The position numbers were made by a program, and so were the translations under genes. From assembly GCA_020310875.1 (NCBI GenBank), contig CM035407.1:94748733-94812732 (forward strand): 64,000 nt of DNA. The letters are read 5' to 3'. Below, one piece after another: positions 35,637 through 45,410 of the stretch (its first letter is position 1; the number at the start of each line of letters is the position of its first letter). Below the pieces are notes generated by a model that was not told the origin of the DNA, did not search any database, and worked only from the letters and a program-made list of their open reading frames with translations. The stretch is from Ceratopteris richardii. Its lineage: Eukaryota > Streptophyta > Polypodiopsida > Polypodiales > Pteridaceae.

Positions 35637-38600
35637 ATGAACCTTAGATCAGGACGACACCTAGTAAGAGAGAGACAAAGCCTTAGGTCTTCTGAGGCTA
35701 GTGTCAACCACACTGCAAGGTCTTGGGCCCAGCAGTTGAGTCGCCACTCTCATTACCCTAGCTCTGATACCAGTGAGTCAGAGATGTCTCAAGGCCTGGA
35801 CAGACCTACGGGAAGTTCAGGTGTGCCTTACTTGTACAGGGTAGAAGGCCCTTACAAAACACAGTTGGAATACCTTAGGACCAACCGATTAGGTGCTAGC
35901 ATCTATGAGGACGGCCTAGGAAGATCTGTGGTCCAGATTAAAAACCCTGACCAATCCATAGGACTAGAGCACCCAGCTGTCAAGTTTGAAAACGGTGCAT
36001 ACTTGGACAAGGAAGGAACCATATACGTAGTCACCAGTCATCCAGATAGGACAGATGAATTTGGAAATGTAATTTCAGAAGCGGACTTAGGTGACTTGGA
36101 ACAAGGAAACATGGGAGTGGAACCTAGAACCCCTCGAGGTAAATCAGTTCTCACTAGGATTATCACGCCTGAGTGGGTCCCCCAAGATAACAAGTGCATA
36201 GATTTGCTTCTCAATCGAGAAACGCACGAAGCCTTTTGGAGGTATAAACCGGATCATCCAATTGATATAGGAACAATCATGATCTATGAGTTTAAGGATC
36301 CGGATAGCCCAGGCAGAGTGACCTACCTAGATCATGCTTCAGAACGGATCTTTGTGGTGACAGAAAATGATAGACATGCCTACACTTGGAAGGGTGAATT
36401 TATTTTCCCCCAACCAAGATCAAATGTATCCTATGGTCACCCTGGGGCTGGAACTTCCCAAGCTCATGGTACGCAAAGAGATAGAAGTAGGGATAGACCA
36501 GAAGTAAGTTTCGCCAACCCCGTGGGCAGAGAAAGAACGAGAACAGAGACGAATAGGGCAGAACCTGAGATGCATAGAGCCCACAGGAACCAAAGAAATG
36601 TAGATGGATTCCCTCTGCCGAGGCCTAGAGAGCACACAAGAACTTTGAGACCCACCCAGCTAGTTAAGTCCATGAAGAACTACTTTGACGGCACAGGAGA
36701 TCCCTATGATCATGTGGCGGAGTTCAAGCAAGTCTTGAGAGCTGAACAAGTGGAGGATCTGTTCACGCAGTACAATGCCTTCGGTCTAACCCTTAGGAAC
36801 ACAGCACTTACGTGGTTTCAGCCATTAGATGAACGCCAGTTCAGGAGCATAGACCAACTCCTAGAGGCTTTCATTGTAGAGTTCTCTAAGAGTGGCATAA
36901 GACACAATACATCCTCATTGATTCACAGCTTCAAACAGACCCCCCAAGAGACTGTCAGATTGGCCGGAAGAAGATTTAGACAATATCTTGAAAGGTGCCC
37001 TATTTCGGAGCTACCCACATCTGCTAAACAAGTAGCCTTATTCCTTGATGGATTGCTGAGTACGAAATTGAGATCCTATGTGTATCTAAAGGACCCTAGG
37101 ACCATAGAAGAATGTGTACGCATGTGCATTGACATTGAAGATAACCTAGGGGAAGAGCTAGAGCTTTCCAAAATCTACAAAGATTCAGATAGTGCATCTA
37201 GCCACTCTTCCACGCAATCTACATCAATTGAGGAACTCGCTGAGAAGGTAGCTCAAAAATTAGGTGTAACTAGCAAACAAATCCCAAGGTTTGCCCCTGT
37301 GAAAAGATGCTATACATGCGGTGGTGACCATATGGCGAATGTCTGCCCTATTATGGCCCAACCCCAAGTCAACCCTAGTAGCCAGTACTGCACCATAGAA
37401 CGGAAGTACACAAACCACACTGCGCAAGATTGCCCATACAACAAGCAGGCAGTTAGGCAACCCTACCCTCAACCCTACCAACAAGGCAGATACCAGAACC
37501 AGTATCCTCCCCCACCACAATATGCTAGACCCCAACAAACCTACCAACCACAATATCAGGCCCAACAGAGACCCCAACCGGTGCTAGCTCAACAGCCTCC
37601 AAACCCCTCTAACGTGATTCCAGTAAAGTATGCTGTTGCAGAAGAAAACCTGAATAGAGCTATAGTCCCTGTAACATCCTTGATCTCTGAAAATGACCCA
37701 AGTGATCATAGCTTTGATTCTACCCATGTGGATAGCCCCCAGGCTTACTACATGCAGTCTCCAGAACATGGTGAGTCCTACTATAGTGAAGAGCCGATTG
37801 AACCTAGTTGGGAGTCAGATTACACGAACGTCATGTATGCAAACCCCAACCCTAGGCCTCAACCTAGGCAAGTAAGACCTCCATTCCCAAGAGGACCGTG
37901 CTACAGATGCCAAGGAGATCACCTCATTCGTGATTGTCCCTTGCCTCCACCTACACAAACTCAGTCAGTGACGATCCAAGGCTTCTGCCAAGATTGTGGA
38001 AAAGAGCATCTCTTACGAGATTGCCCAAAGAACCCCAATAATATGCCAAAAATCACGCCCATCAATGTTATTGAGTTAGTGGTAGATTCCAGCGGAAGTG
38101 TTACTTCCACTGCACCCGTACAGGTAGTCACGAGAGCTCAAGCAGTGAAGCAAAACCAAGGGGTAGGCAAGGAAAAGAGCCCAGATGCTAGCGATACTGA
38201 GAGCCAAAATAAAAAGAGAACAAGAGCTTGGAGAGATAGCCGCGAACGCATGAAAAGGCAATGGGCAAAGAAGATGAGTGAACTTGAGGAGAGTCTACGA
38301 GAAACCAAGGCTAAAATCATAGAGATCACATCTCAACCGCACTCTCACACATTCCCACCGCTACCATCCCCATCACCCTCCATCCCTTCACCCCCTAAGA
38401 CAGCCCACGTAACCCACCCACCACCCCAAACAGGATCGGTATTAGCTGATCCCACTCCCGAAGACATAGACATGATGCTTAAAGCATATCAGGCCAGAAT
38501 CCAGGAAGGGCCGAACGTCACGGATCATGACAAGTGCTATCCTAGAGCTGACCTAGAGATAGAAAGAACCAAACTATGCGCGAAAATGGTCGCATTGGCT

Positions 38601-41600
38601 CAGACTATGTTTGAAGCCAGTCGCCTTTTCAATTACTCAGGCTCAGCCAAAACTCAATTACACTTGGATGGATTCCTAGAGAAGTTAGAGAGGATAATTG
38701 CAAGATCTGACAAGGAAGAAAAAAATCAAGACCAAGAAAAAGCAAGCAAAAACATGAATCATTCCCAATCGGAAGTTTATGTGGCCAATTCCACTAAACC
38801 AGACAGTTTCCCCTCCTTAGAAAGAATAGAGAGGCTAATTGCACAGTCAGAAAAGGAACCTACCCCTCAAAGAAAGGAAAGGGCAAGAGAACGGATAAGC
38901 CAGCCTCTTCAGGAAGCCCATGTGCCTCCTCAAGAAGCTTATCTTCCCCCCCAAAAGGCATATGAGACTCCCTCGAAAGCTCAAGTACCTCCACAGGTTG
39001 CCTACATTCCTTCTCAGGGAATGTGTGAGCCTGTTCGGAAAAGTAATAGAATAAGTAATCCTCCCCAAGAAGCTTGTGCTCCAGCCATTTGCGAGAACGA
39101 GGAGAGAGTTAACAATAGAATAAGCCCTCCTTCCCACGTTGCTTATGCGCCCAATACTACGGAGCCAGACACTTCTTCTTCTATGAATCGGTTTGCACCA
39201 GACTTCCTACGAGAGATTCAAGAAGACAAATGGGATAACGAAAGCGAGGTCGCCCCTCCTTTTGAACTTGTGGACGATGCACACGACCAGTTCCCACAAG
39301 ACATCCCATCTATTTACGGGGAGCATGAGAGTGTTCAGTCTCACGAGAGATTAGACTTTGAGTCTAATTCCATACAAGAGCTACCTCACTTCACAGGCCC
39401 ATGGGAAGCAAAGTCCACATGTATGAGAGCACCCACAGTCATGGTAAGGAACGACGACTCAGTCATACCTAGGAACACAGAGGTAGTGAAGAACACTAAC
39501 GTGCAGTGTAATCTCAAGTTAGAAGAGCTACTCAAAGTTAGACCTGAATTATGGAAACATGTAGCCAAACAAGTACCAGAGATAGCAAAACCTCGTTCCC
39601 AGGTAGGATCCCATAGGACAGTGCCAGAAATTCCCTTGGATAAGATAGGGGATATGTGTGAAGGTGAAGAAGGGAACACCTATCTTCCCATTACCTACCA
39701 GGACTACACCACTAAGGCAATTTTGGACTCAGGTGCAGGAGTTGCAATTGCCACTACTTCCTTATGGAAACGTTGGGGCAAGCCGGCACTCAGGCCGACG
39801 AGAATGAAATTGCAGATGGCCGATGGTCACATAGAGAGACCCCTAGGATTGCTAGAAGGGATAACTCTCACCACTTGTGGTGTCGAGTTTGAACATAGTT
39901 TTGCTATATGTGACTTCAGCAAAAATCATGCCTATGAGATGATTTTGGGAAGACCATTTATGCGACAATTGCAAGTAGTACAGGATTGGGGAACCAACTC
40001 CTTGTATTTGCAACACTTGGGTGTTACGACCAAAGTCAATCTCAAGGATTATTCTCATAGAGATGTCCCTCCTATCCAATGGAATCCCATCCATAGAGCC
40101 AAAGATGATACAGAATCGGTGCATTCCATAGGGTCTGGATCCTCATGGATGCATGAAGATACTCACTTATGGATGTGCAAGGTAGCAGTAGAAGAAGAGA
40201 AGAGAGAGAAAGCCAGAGAGGGAGGTGCGAACGAAACTCATAGACCCATTCAAGACCCAGCCTATGCACCTATAGTCTTCCCAGATGAGGAGTTTGAACC
40301 CCATGGCTGGGCAGAAATTTTAGCAACAATGGATGTAGCCATCAATGAAGAACAATGGACACCTCACTGTGATGAGGATGGCTATGACGTTTCAGTCTTC
40401 TCCATAGAGCCAATCATGGGAGAGGCAGTTCTAGAAGAATGCGAACCTAGCCCTGATGCATTTGAGGATGCAAGTGACTCCGATCTAGAGTCAATCATTA
40501 TGGACCCACCATTTGCATCAGATGAAGAATATTTCCATGAAGTAGAATTTCAACCCCAGAGGCATGGAGAGGTTACAAATGATGTAAGATTAGCAACACA
40601 TATGACCCCGAAGGAAGAAGGAAAGAAGAAAGAAGTCTCACCAGAGGAGGAAGAGTCTTTGTTTGAGGTCCCAGAAAATTTTAAGAAGTATGAGATAGAT
40701 GACAGGAGAGTCATGATAAGAATGCCTAAACGAGAAGCACAATCAGGAGAGGCCTATGATAACAAAGAAACCACCAAGAAAATAGTAGTGGCCATAGAAG
40801 AAGGAGAGGAGAGATGCACGTATATAGGCCATGACCTGACAGAAGAAGAAGAGCACGAATTGATTGCCTTGCTAAGAGAATACAGAGATGTATTCGCTTG
40901 GAGTTACAAGGACTTGAAAGGGGTTGACCCGGACATATGCTCGCACACCATCCCCATGACCTCAGATGCCAAACCCTCTAAGCAAAAGCCTTATACATAT
41001 AATGATAATTACGCTGCTAAGATCAAGGAGGAGATAGATAGACTGGTCGAAGCTGGATTTATCTATGAAATTGAGCACACTGAATGGGTATCCCCCATCG
41101 TAGTGGTGCCCAAGAAGAATGGCAAGCTGCGTGTGTGCATTAACTTGAAAAAGGTTAATGCAGCCACAATTCGAGATAACTATCCGCTTCCCATAACAGA
41201 ACATCTCTTAGAAAGAGTGGCAGGCAAGGAAGTGTACAGCTTCCTTGATGGATTTTTGGGCTACAATCAAGTAGCCATAGCTCCAGAGGATCAGCATAAG
41301 ACAGCCTTTGCCACAGAATGGGGCATTTTTGCTTTTAGAGTAATGCCATTTGGGCTTACCAATGCACCAGCCACCTTTCAGAGGCTGATGTGCCATGTGT
41401 TCAAGGAGTTCCTGAGGAAGAGTTTAGAAGTCTATGTTGATGATCTTTGTGCTCATTCCAATGTTAGACAAACCCATATTCCTGAACTCAGACAAATCTT
41501 TGACAAATGTAGAGACTATCAAGTCTGTCTGAACCCAGAAAAGTGTGTGTTTATGGTAAGGCAAGGTAAGATTCTAGGACACATAGTGTCAAAGAATGGC

Positions 41601-44600
41601 ATATCTACCGACGAAGAAAAAGTGAGAGCCATAGCAGAGCTACCTAGGCCAAAGAATGTCAAGGAAGTACAAGCTTTCATGGGGCATTGTGGGTATTACC
41701 GACGTTTCATCCACATGTATGCGGTCATTGCAAAGCCCATGTACGGACTTCTGACAAACTTTGAGTGGACGGATGAATGTGAGAATTCCTTCCAAGAGCT
41801 TAAACGAAGATTATGTTTAGCACCAATCTTGACCACACCCGATTGGAATAAGCCATTCCATGTTCATGTGGATGCATCCAATTATGCTATTGGATGTGTG
41901 CTTGCACAACCTACTGGTGAAGGTAATATGGATCTTCCAATTGCCTATGCCAGCAGACAATTGAATGCGGCTGAACGGAATTACACCACTACAGAGCGAG
42001 AAGGATTAGGCATGGTATATGCAGTCAAGAAATTTAGACACTATTTGCTTGCAAATAAGTTTAAATTTTTTACTGATCATCAGGCATTGTTATATCTCGT
42101 AAACAAGCCATGCAATACAGGAAGATTAGTGAGATGGTTTCTTTTGCTAATGGAATATGATTTTGAAGTTGTGGTAAGGAAAGGTAGGACTCATTTAAGA
42201 GCTGATCATCTCTCTAGGCTCACATCAGGAGAAGCCCCACAAGGAGTGTCAGATGACCTTCCTGATGCTTACTTGTTTAATTTGGAAGTTGTACCGCAGT
42301 GGGCCAAGCCAATAGTACCAGTATTGACATACGGGCCTAACCATCCTATGGTAAACACACGGAATAGAGAGGTTGTAAAGGCCCAAAAGTACCACATCAT
42401 GGCAGGAAGCATGTACAAGCACACAGATCAAGGGATCTTGGCTTGTTGCATAGAAGAGGATGAGTACGCTAAATGGTTGCAATTAGCACATGTAGGTGCG
42501 TTAGAGCAACACCATTCAAAGCAAAGAACTTTGCAGACTCTAAAGAGATTCGGAGTGCATTGGCCAACTATGGAAGCGGATGTCCAAAAGTTGTGCAAGG
42601 AATGCCCAATCTGTTGCACTAAACCACCAGTAGAACATGCCACTCTTTATCAAGTATCCATTGTGCCAGATTGGAGCGAACCACTAGTATCATTCCTGAG
42701 GACAAACACATTCCCTCCAGACATGACTCTGGCTAGGAAAAGGAGTTTAGAACAAGAAGCCTTGGATTACTCACTCCTTGGTGATAATCTATACAAACGC
42801 GGTAAGGATGGTTACCTGAGACTGTGTGCCCATGAAAGTGAGTATCTTAAGATCTTAGAAACTGCTCACCAAGGTGTAGCAGGAGGACACTTTGGACCAG
42901 ATCGGGTAATCAAGGCAATACTATTTGCGGGCTTCTGGTGGCCTACCCTTCACATGGATGCACATACCTATGTGAAACGGTGTGATGTCTGTCAGAGGAC
43001 TCAGTATCCTATACGCAAAGATGAGATGCCACTGAAACCTATGATGGGTGGACGTGCATTCTCTAAGTGGGGAATAGACTTCGTAGGTCCTATTAATCCC
43101 CCAGCTAAGGGTTCTCATGCGGAATACATCATTGTGGCAACAGATTATCTCACCAAGTGGGTAGAGGTAAAAGCTACAACCAAGAACGATGCTCAAACAA
43201 CTGCCAAATTCTTGTTTGAGAATGTATTCACGAGATATGGGCTACCCATAGAGCTTGTAAGTGATAGAGGCACTCATTTCTTGAACGAAGTGATTGAAAA
43301 TCTACTCCAAGAATTCTTGGTAATACACAAGAAGTCTGCCCCTTATCACCCTCAAGCTAATGGACAAGCTGAGAGCACTAATAAGATTTTATGCAATGTA
43401 CTGACGAAATTAGTGAACACTAAACGCTCTGATTGGGACAAACAGCTACACCATGTTGTTTGGGCATACCGAGTTGCCTACAAAACGGTACTCCAAGCCA
43501 CCCCCTTTCAGATGGTATTCGGTCAAAACGCTGTGTTACCTTTGGACTTCTTGATCCCTACATTGAGAGTAGCACAAGAGCACGAATGGACAGGTCATGA
43601 GCTCTCCTCTAGGATCTTTGACCTTGAACGATTAGGGGAAACAAGACTGAGAGCCGCTGCAGGAATATATGCAGCCAAGAAGAGACAGAAGGCATATTTC
43701 GATGCCCATGTGAAGGATAAAGGCTTGAAAGCAGGAGATCTAGTCTTAGTTTATACACTAAAACAACACGCCAGGAAGCTAGAAAAGAGAGGCTACGGAC
43801 CTATGATCATCAATAGGATCTCCACGAGCGGAGCAGTACAACTAGCCACGTTAGAGGGTGACGTTCTCCCAAACTATATTAGCGGTTGCAGAGTCAAGTT
43901 GTATCAGGAACCACTCACGGAGGAAATGCTCAGCCGACTCAACACTGCTAAGAAACGCAAAGAGGAAGAAAAGCGCATTCGAGAAGAGGCTCAAGCAGAG
44001 GCTTTAGAACGCATCAGAAGGATGAAGTTACGCAGACAAGGCCGAGATATGACTACAACAGTTGACCATGCAGATCAAGGATATCCCATGGCCATGTGTG
44101 AAGTTGCAGGAACAAGCTCGAGTAGAATAATTGATAGACGTCCTTTCATAACCATAGATATAGGACAAGGACAGAGTGCAAGGACCATAAGAGCCTTGAT
44201 TGACTCAGGTGCCGCCACTAGCGCTGTTAAATTGTCTTACTGTCAAGAGTTGCAGTTAACTGTCAATCCTGTGGAAGCATATCTCATAGGATTGGGAGGC
44301 GTGGAAACCCCTTGCATGGGCGAGGTGGAACTTCCCCTCCACATTCACGATGAGGCAATGACCGTTAAAGTACTAGTGTGTCAAGATGAGGATCTCACTG
44401 AACCTCTCGTCTTGGGTCAGGATTGGATCTATGACCAAGCAGTCAATCTAAACCTAAGAAGTGGACTTCTCCAGGTTTGGGTCAATCATAGTCGAGTTAC
44501 AGTAGAATTAGACAATGGAGCACTCAAGGAACTAGAAAAGGCACAGACTCCTGGTCCTTCCAGGGGTACACATGAAGATGACCATGCTGTTCTTGTTCAA

Positions 44601-45257
44601 AACCCTGTGTTGCAGAGGAATGACATTTGCAAAAAAGGAGTCAGGGATGCAACGGATCTCCCTTCTTTTCCAAAGACCAGAAGGAGGCAGCAACCAAAGG
44701 CGGATCACAAGCAGAAGAAGCAGAGTACTACCTATGTCCGAGATCAAAAATACCTGCGCAGCAGAATGTCCCAGAAAATAATCCAGGTGTGGGTGCGGAA
44801 AGGCGAACGACCGGGTGCACCACCGTCAACTACGCGGGCAAAGCCTCTTATTAGTAACCAACAACACGACGCTAATAAGAAGTCTTTCAGAAATTCTTCT
44901 GCTAAAGTAAAATCTATTTGGGTGCCCAAGAAGTCGATGAAGGCAAGCCCACAATCTAGACAAATTTGGGTGCCTAAGGCTTGCTTGAGGGCACAAGTAG
45001 TTACGCCAAGGCCACAACCTATGCAGCATAACCCTTCTACGAGTACAACCAGAATTCCCTCATGCTCAACACTTAGGAACACACCAAGACCCATGAGCAT
45101 GCATAAAATCACTTATAAGTGGGTCCCTAAAAGGCCCCATTCCCAAACGGCGACACCGACACAGCTCTCTAGAGTCCCTACGAAACCGAAAGCAAAGTCC
45201 ATCCACTGCATTTGGCAGTCTAAGACCTGTAATAAACCCCCCGACCCCGATTTGTAA
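35637..45257 (+). CDS. Giant gag-pol polyprotein with two proteases and two H2C2 modules
   Basis: 3206 codons, uninterrupted. Residues 1-340: conserved N-terminal region opening MNLRSGR. About 340-505: retrotrans_gag. Three C-x2-C-x3-H-x4-C knuckles begin near 557, 754 and 783. First aspartic protease: DSGAG near 1364. RT with YVDD at 1933-1936. RNase H D/E/D near 2079, 2120 and 2147. Zinc module one: H2285, second His seven residues on, C2323, C2326. Zinc module two: H2411, H2418, C2449, C2452. Integrase core: D2481, D2543, E2579 (D-x35-E). Second protease: LIDSGAAT at 2856-2859 with a later LVLGQDW. The tail (3050-3200) repeats WVPK-like motifs. A Pro/Gln-rich stretch with PPQ-x-A-Y motifs lies near 1100-1180. 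Start chosen from conservation with the decayed copy at 3540. No chromodomain. Confidence 0.95.
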   Translation: MNLRSGRHLVRERQSLRSSEASVNHTARSWAQQLSRHSHYPSSDTSESEMSQGLDRPTGSSGVPYLYRVEGPYKTQLEYLRTNRLGASIYEDGLGRSVVQIKNPDQSIGLEHPAVKFENGAYLDKEGTIYVVTSHPDRTDEFGNVISEADLGDLEQGNMGVEPRTPRGKSVLTRIITPEWVPQDNKCIDLLLNRETHEAFWRYKPDHPIDIGTIMIYEFKDPDSPGRVTYLDHASERIFVVTENDRHAYTWKGEFIFPQPRSNVSYGHPGAGTSQAHGTQRDRSRDRPEVSFANPVGRERTRTETNRAEPEMHRAHRNQRNVDGFPLPRPREHTRTLRPTQLVKSMKNYFDGTGDPYDHVAEFKQVLRAEQVEDLFTQYNAFGLTLRNTALTWFQPLDERQFRSIDQLLEAFIVEFSKSGIRHNTSSLIHSFKQTPQETVRLAGRRFRQYLERCPISELPTSAKQVALFLDGLLSTKLRSYVYLKDPRTIEECVRMCIDIEDNLGEELELSKIYKDSDSASSHSSTQSTSIEELAEKVAQKLGVTSKQIPRFAPVKRCYTCGGDHMANVCPIMAQPQVNPSSQYCTIERKYTNHTAQDCPYNKQAVRQPYPQPYQQGRYQNQYPPPPQYARPQQTYQPQYQAQQRPQPVLAQQPPNPSNVIPVKYAVAEENLNRAIVPVTSLISENDPSDHSFDSTHVDSPQAYYMQSPEHGESYYSEEPIEPSWESDYTNVMYANPNPRPQPRQVRPPFPRGPCYRCQGDHLIRDCPLPPPTQTQSVTIQGFCQDCGKEHLLRDCPKNPNNMPKITPINVIELVVDSSGSVTSTAPVQVVTRAQAVKQNQGVGKEKSPDASDTESQNKKRTRAWRDSRERMKRQWAKKMSELEESLRETKAKIIEITSQPHSHTFPPLPSPSPSIPSPPKTAHVTHPPPQTGSVLADPTPEDIDMMLKAYQARIQEGPNVTDHDKCYPRADLEIERTKLCAKMVALAQTMFEASRLFNYSGSAKTQLHLDGFLEKLERIIARSDKEEKNQDQEKASKNMNHSQSEVYVANSTKPDSFPSLERIERLIAQSEKEPTPQRKERARERISQPLQEAHVPPQEAYLPPQKAYETPSKAQVPPQVAYIPSQGMCEPVRKSNRISNPPQEACAPAICENEERVNNRISPPSHVAYAPNTTEPDTSSSMNRFAPDFLREIQEDKWDNESEVAPPFELVDDAHDQFPQDIPSIYGEHESVQSHERLDFESNSIQELPHFTGPWEAKSTCMRAPTVMVRNDDSVIPRNTEVVKNTNVQCNLKLEELLKVRPELWKHVAKQVPEIAKPRSQVGSHRTVPEIPLDKIGDMCEGEEGNTYLPITYQDYTTKAILDSGAGVAIATTSLWKRWGKPALRPTRMKLQMADGHIERPLGLLEGITLTTCGVEFEHSFAICDFSKNHAYEMILGRPFMRQLQVVQDWGTNSLYLQHLGVTTKVNLKDYSHRDVPPIQWNPIHRAKDDTESVHSIGSGSSWMHEDTHLWMCKVAVEEEKREKAREGGANETHRPIQDPAYAPIVFPDEEFEPHGWAEILATMDVAINEEQWTPHCDEDGYDVSVFSIEPIMGEAVLEECEPSPDAFEDASDSDLESIIMDPPFASDEEYFHEVEFQPQRHGEVTNDVRLATHMTPKEEGKKKEVSPEEEESLFEVPENFKKYEIDDRRVMIRMPKREAQSGEAYDNKETTKKIVVAIEEGEERCTYIGHDLTEEEEHELIALLREYRDVFAWSYKDLKGVDPDICSHTIPMTSDAKPSKQKPYTYNDNYAAKIKEEIDRLVEAGFIYEIEHTEWVSPIVVVPKKNGKLRVCINLKKVNAATIRDNYPLPITEHLLERVAGKEVYSFLDGFLGYNQVAIAPEDQHKTAFATEWGIFAFRVMPFGLTNAPATFQRLMCHVFKEFLRKSLEVYVDDLCAHSNVRQTHIPELRQIFDKCRDYQVCLNPEKCVFMVRQGKILGHIVSKNGISTDEEKVRAIAELPRPKNVKEVQAFMGHCGYYRRFIHMYAVIAKPMYGLLTNFEWTDECENSFQELKRRLCLAPILTTPDWNKPFHVHVDASNYAIGCVLAQPTGEGNMDLPIAYASRQLNAAERNYTTTEREGLGMVYAVKKFRHYLLANKFKFFTDHQALLYLVNKPCNTGRLVRWFLLLMEYDFEVVVRKGRTHLRADHLSRLTSGEAPQGVSDDLPDAYLFNLEVVPQWAKPIVPVLTYGPNHPMVNTRNREVVKAQKYHIMAGSMYKHTDQGILACCIEEDEYAKWLQLAHVGALEQHHSKQRTLQTLKRFGVHWPTMEADVQKLCKECPICCTKPPVEHATLYQVSIVPDWSEPLVSFLRTNTFPPDMTLARKRSLEQEALDYSLLGDNLYKRGKDGYLRLCAHESEYLKILETAHQGVAGGHFGPDRVIKAILFAGFWWPTLHMDAHTYVKRCDVCQRTQYPIRKDEMPLKPMMGGRAFSKWGIDFVGPINPPAKGSHAEYIIVATDYLTKWVEVKATTKNDAQTTAKFLFENVFTRYGLPIELVSDRGTHFLNEVIENLLQEFLVIHKKSAPYHPQANGQAESTNKILCNVLTKLVNTKRSDWDKQLHHVVWAYRVAYKTVLQATPFQMVFGQNAVLPLDFLIPTLRVAQEHEWTGHELSSRIFDLERLGETRLRAAAGIYAAKKRQKAYFDAHVKDKGLKAGDLVLVYTLKQHARKLEKRGYGPMIINRISTSGAVQLATLEGDVLPNYISGCRVKLYQEPLTEEMLSRLNTAKKRKEEEKRIREEAQAEALERIRRMKLRRQGRDMTTTVDHADQGYPMAMCEVAGTSSSRIIDRRPFITIDIGQGQSARTIRALIDSGAATSAVKLSYCQELQLTVNPVEAYLIGLGGVETPCMGEVELPLHIHDEAMTVKVLVCQDEDLTEPLVLGQDWIYDQAVNLNLRSGLLQVWVNHSRVTVELDNGALKELEKAQTPGPSRGTHEDDHAVLVQNPVLQRNDICKKGVRDATDLPSFPKTRRRQQPKADHKQKKQSTTYVRDQKYLRSRMSQKIIQVWVRKGERPGAPPSTTRAKPLISNQQHDANKKSFRNSSAKVKSIWVPKKSMKASPQSRQIWVPKACLRAQVVTPRPQPMQHNPSTSTTRIPSCSTLRNTPRPMSMHKITYKWVPKRPHSQTATPTQLSRVPTKPKAKSIHCIWQSKTCNKPPDPDL

Positions 45258-45410
45258 ATTCACCCCACTTACTAACGGCATTAGTCTCTTAGGAATACAC
45301 AAACGTTAACTACACTCACTGTCTTCGTGCACTTACTAACCACTAACTCATCACCTGCCTCATGTTAATGTTGTAACGGGGACAGCAACGGATTTATTCT
45401 GTCCATTACG

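Noticed and set aside
43720..43960. Chromodomain at the integrase C-terminus
   Set aside because: The segment after the core has no aromatic-cage pattern of a chromodomain; it continues into a charged coil and the second protease.
35637..45257. Host gene of 3206 residues
   Set aside because: It contains the full gag, PR, RT, RNase H and integrase order and lies between matching LTRs with a target duplication.
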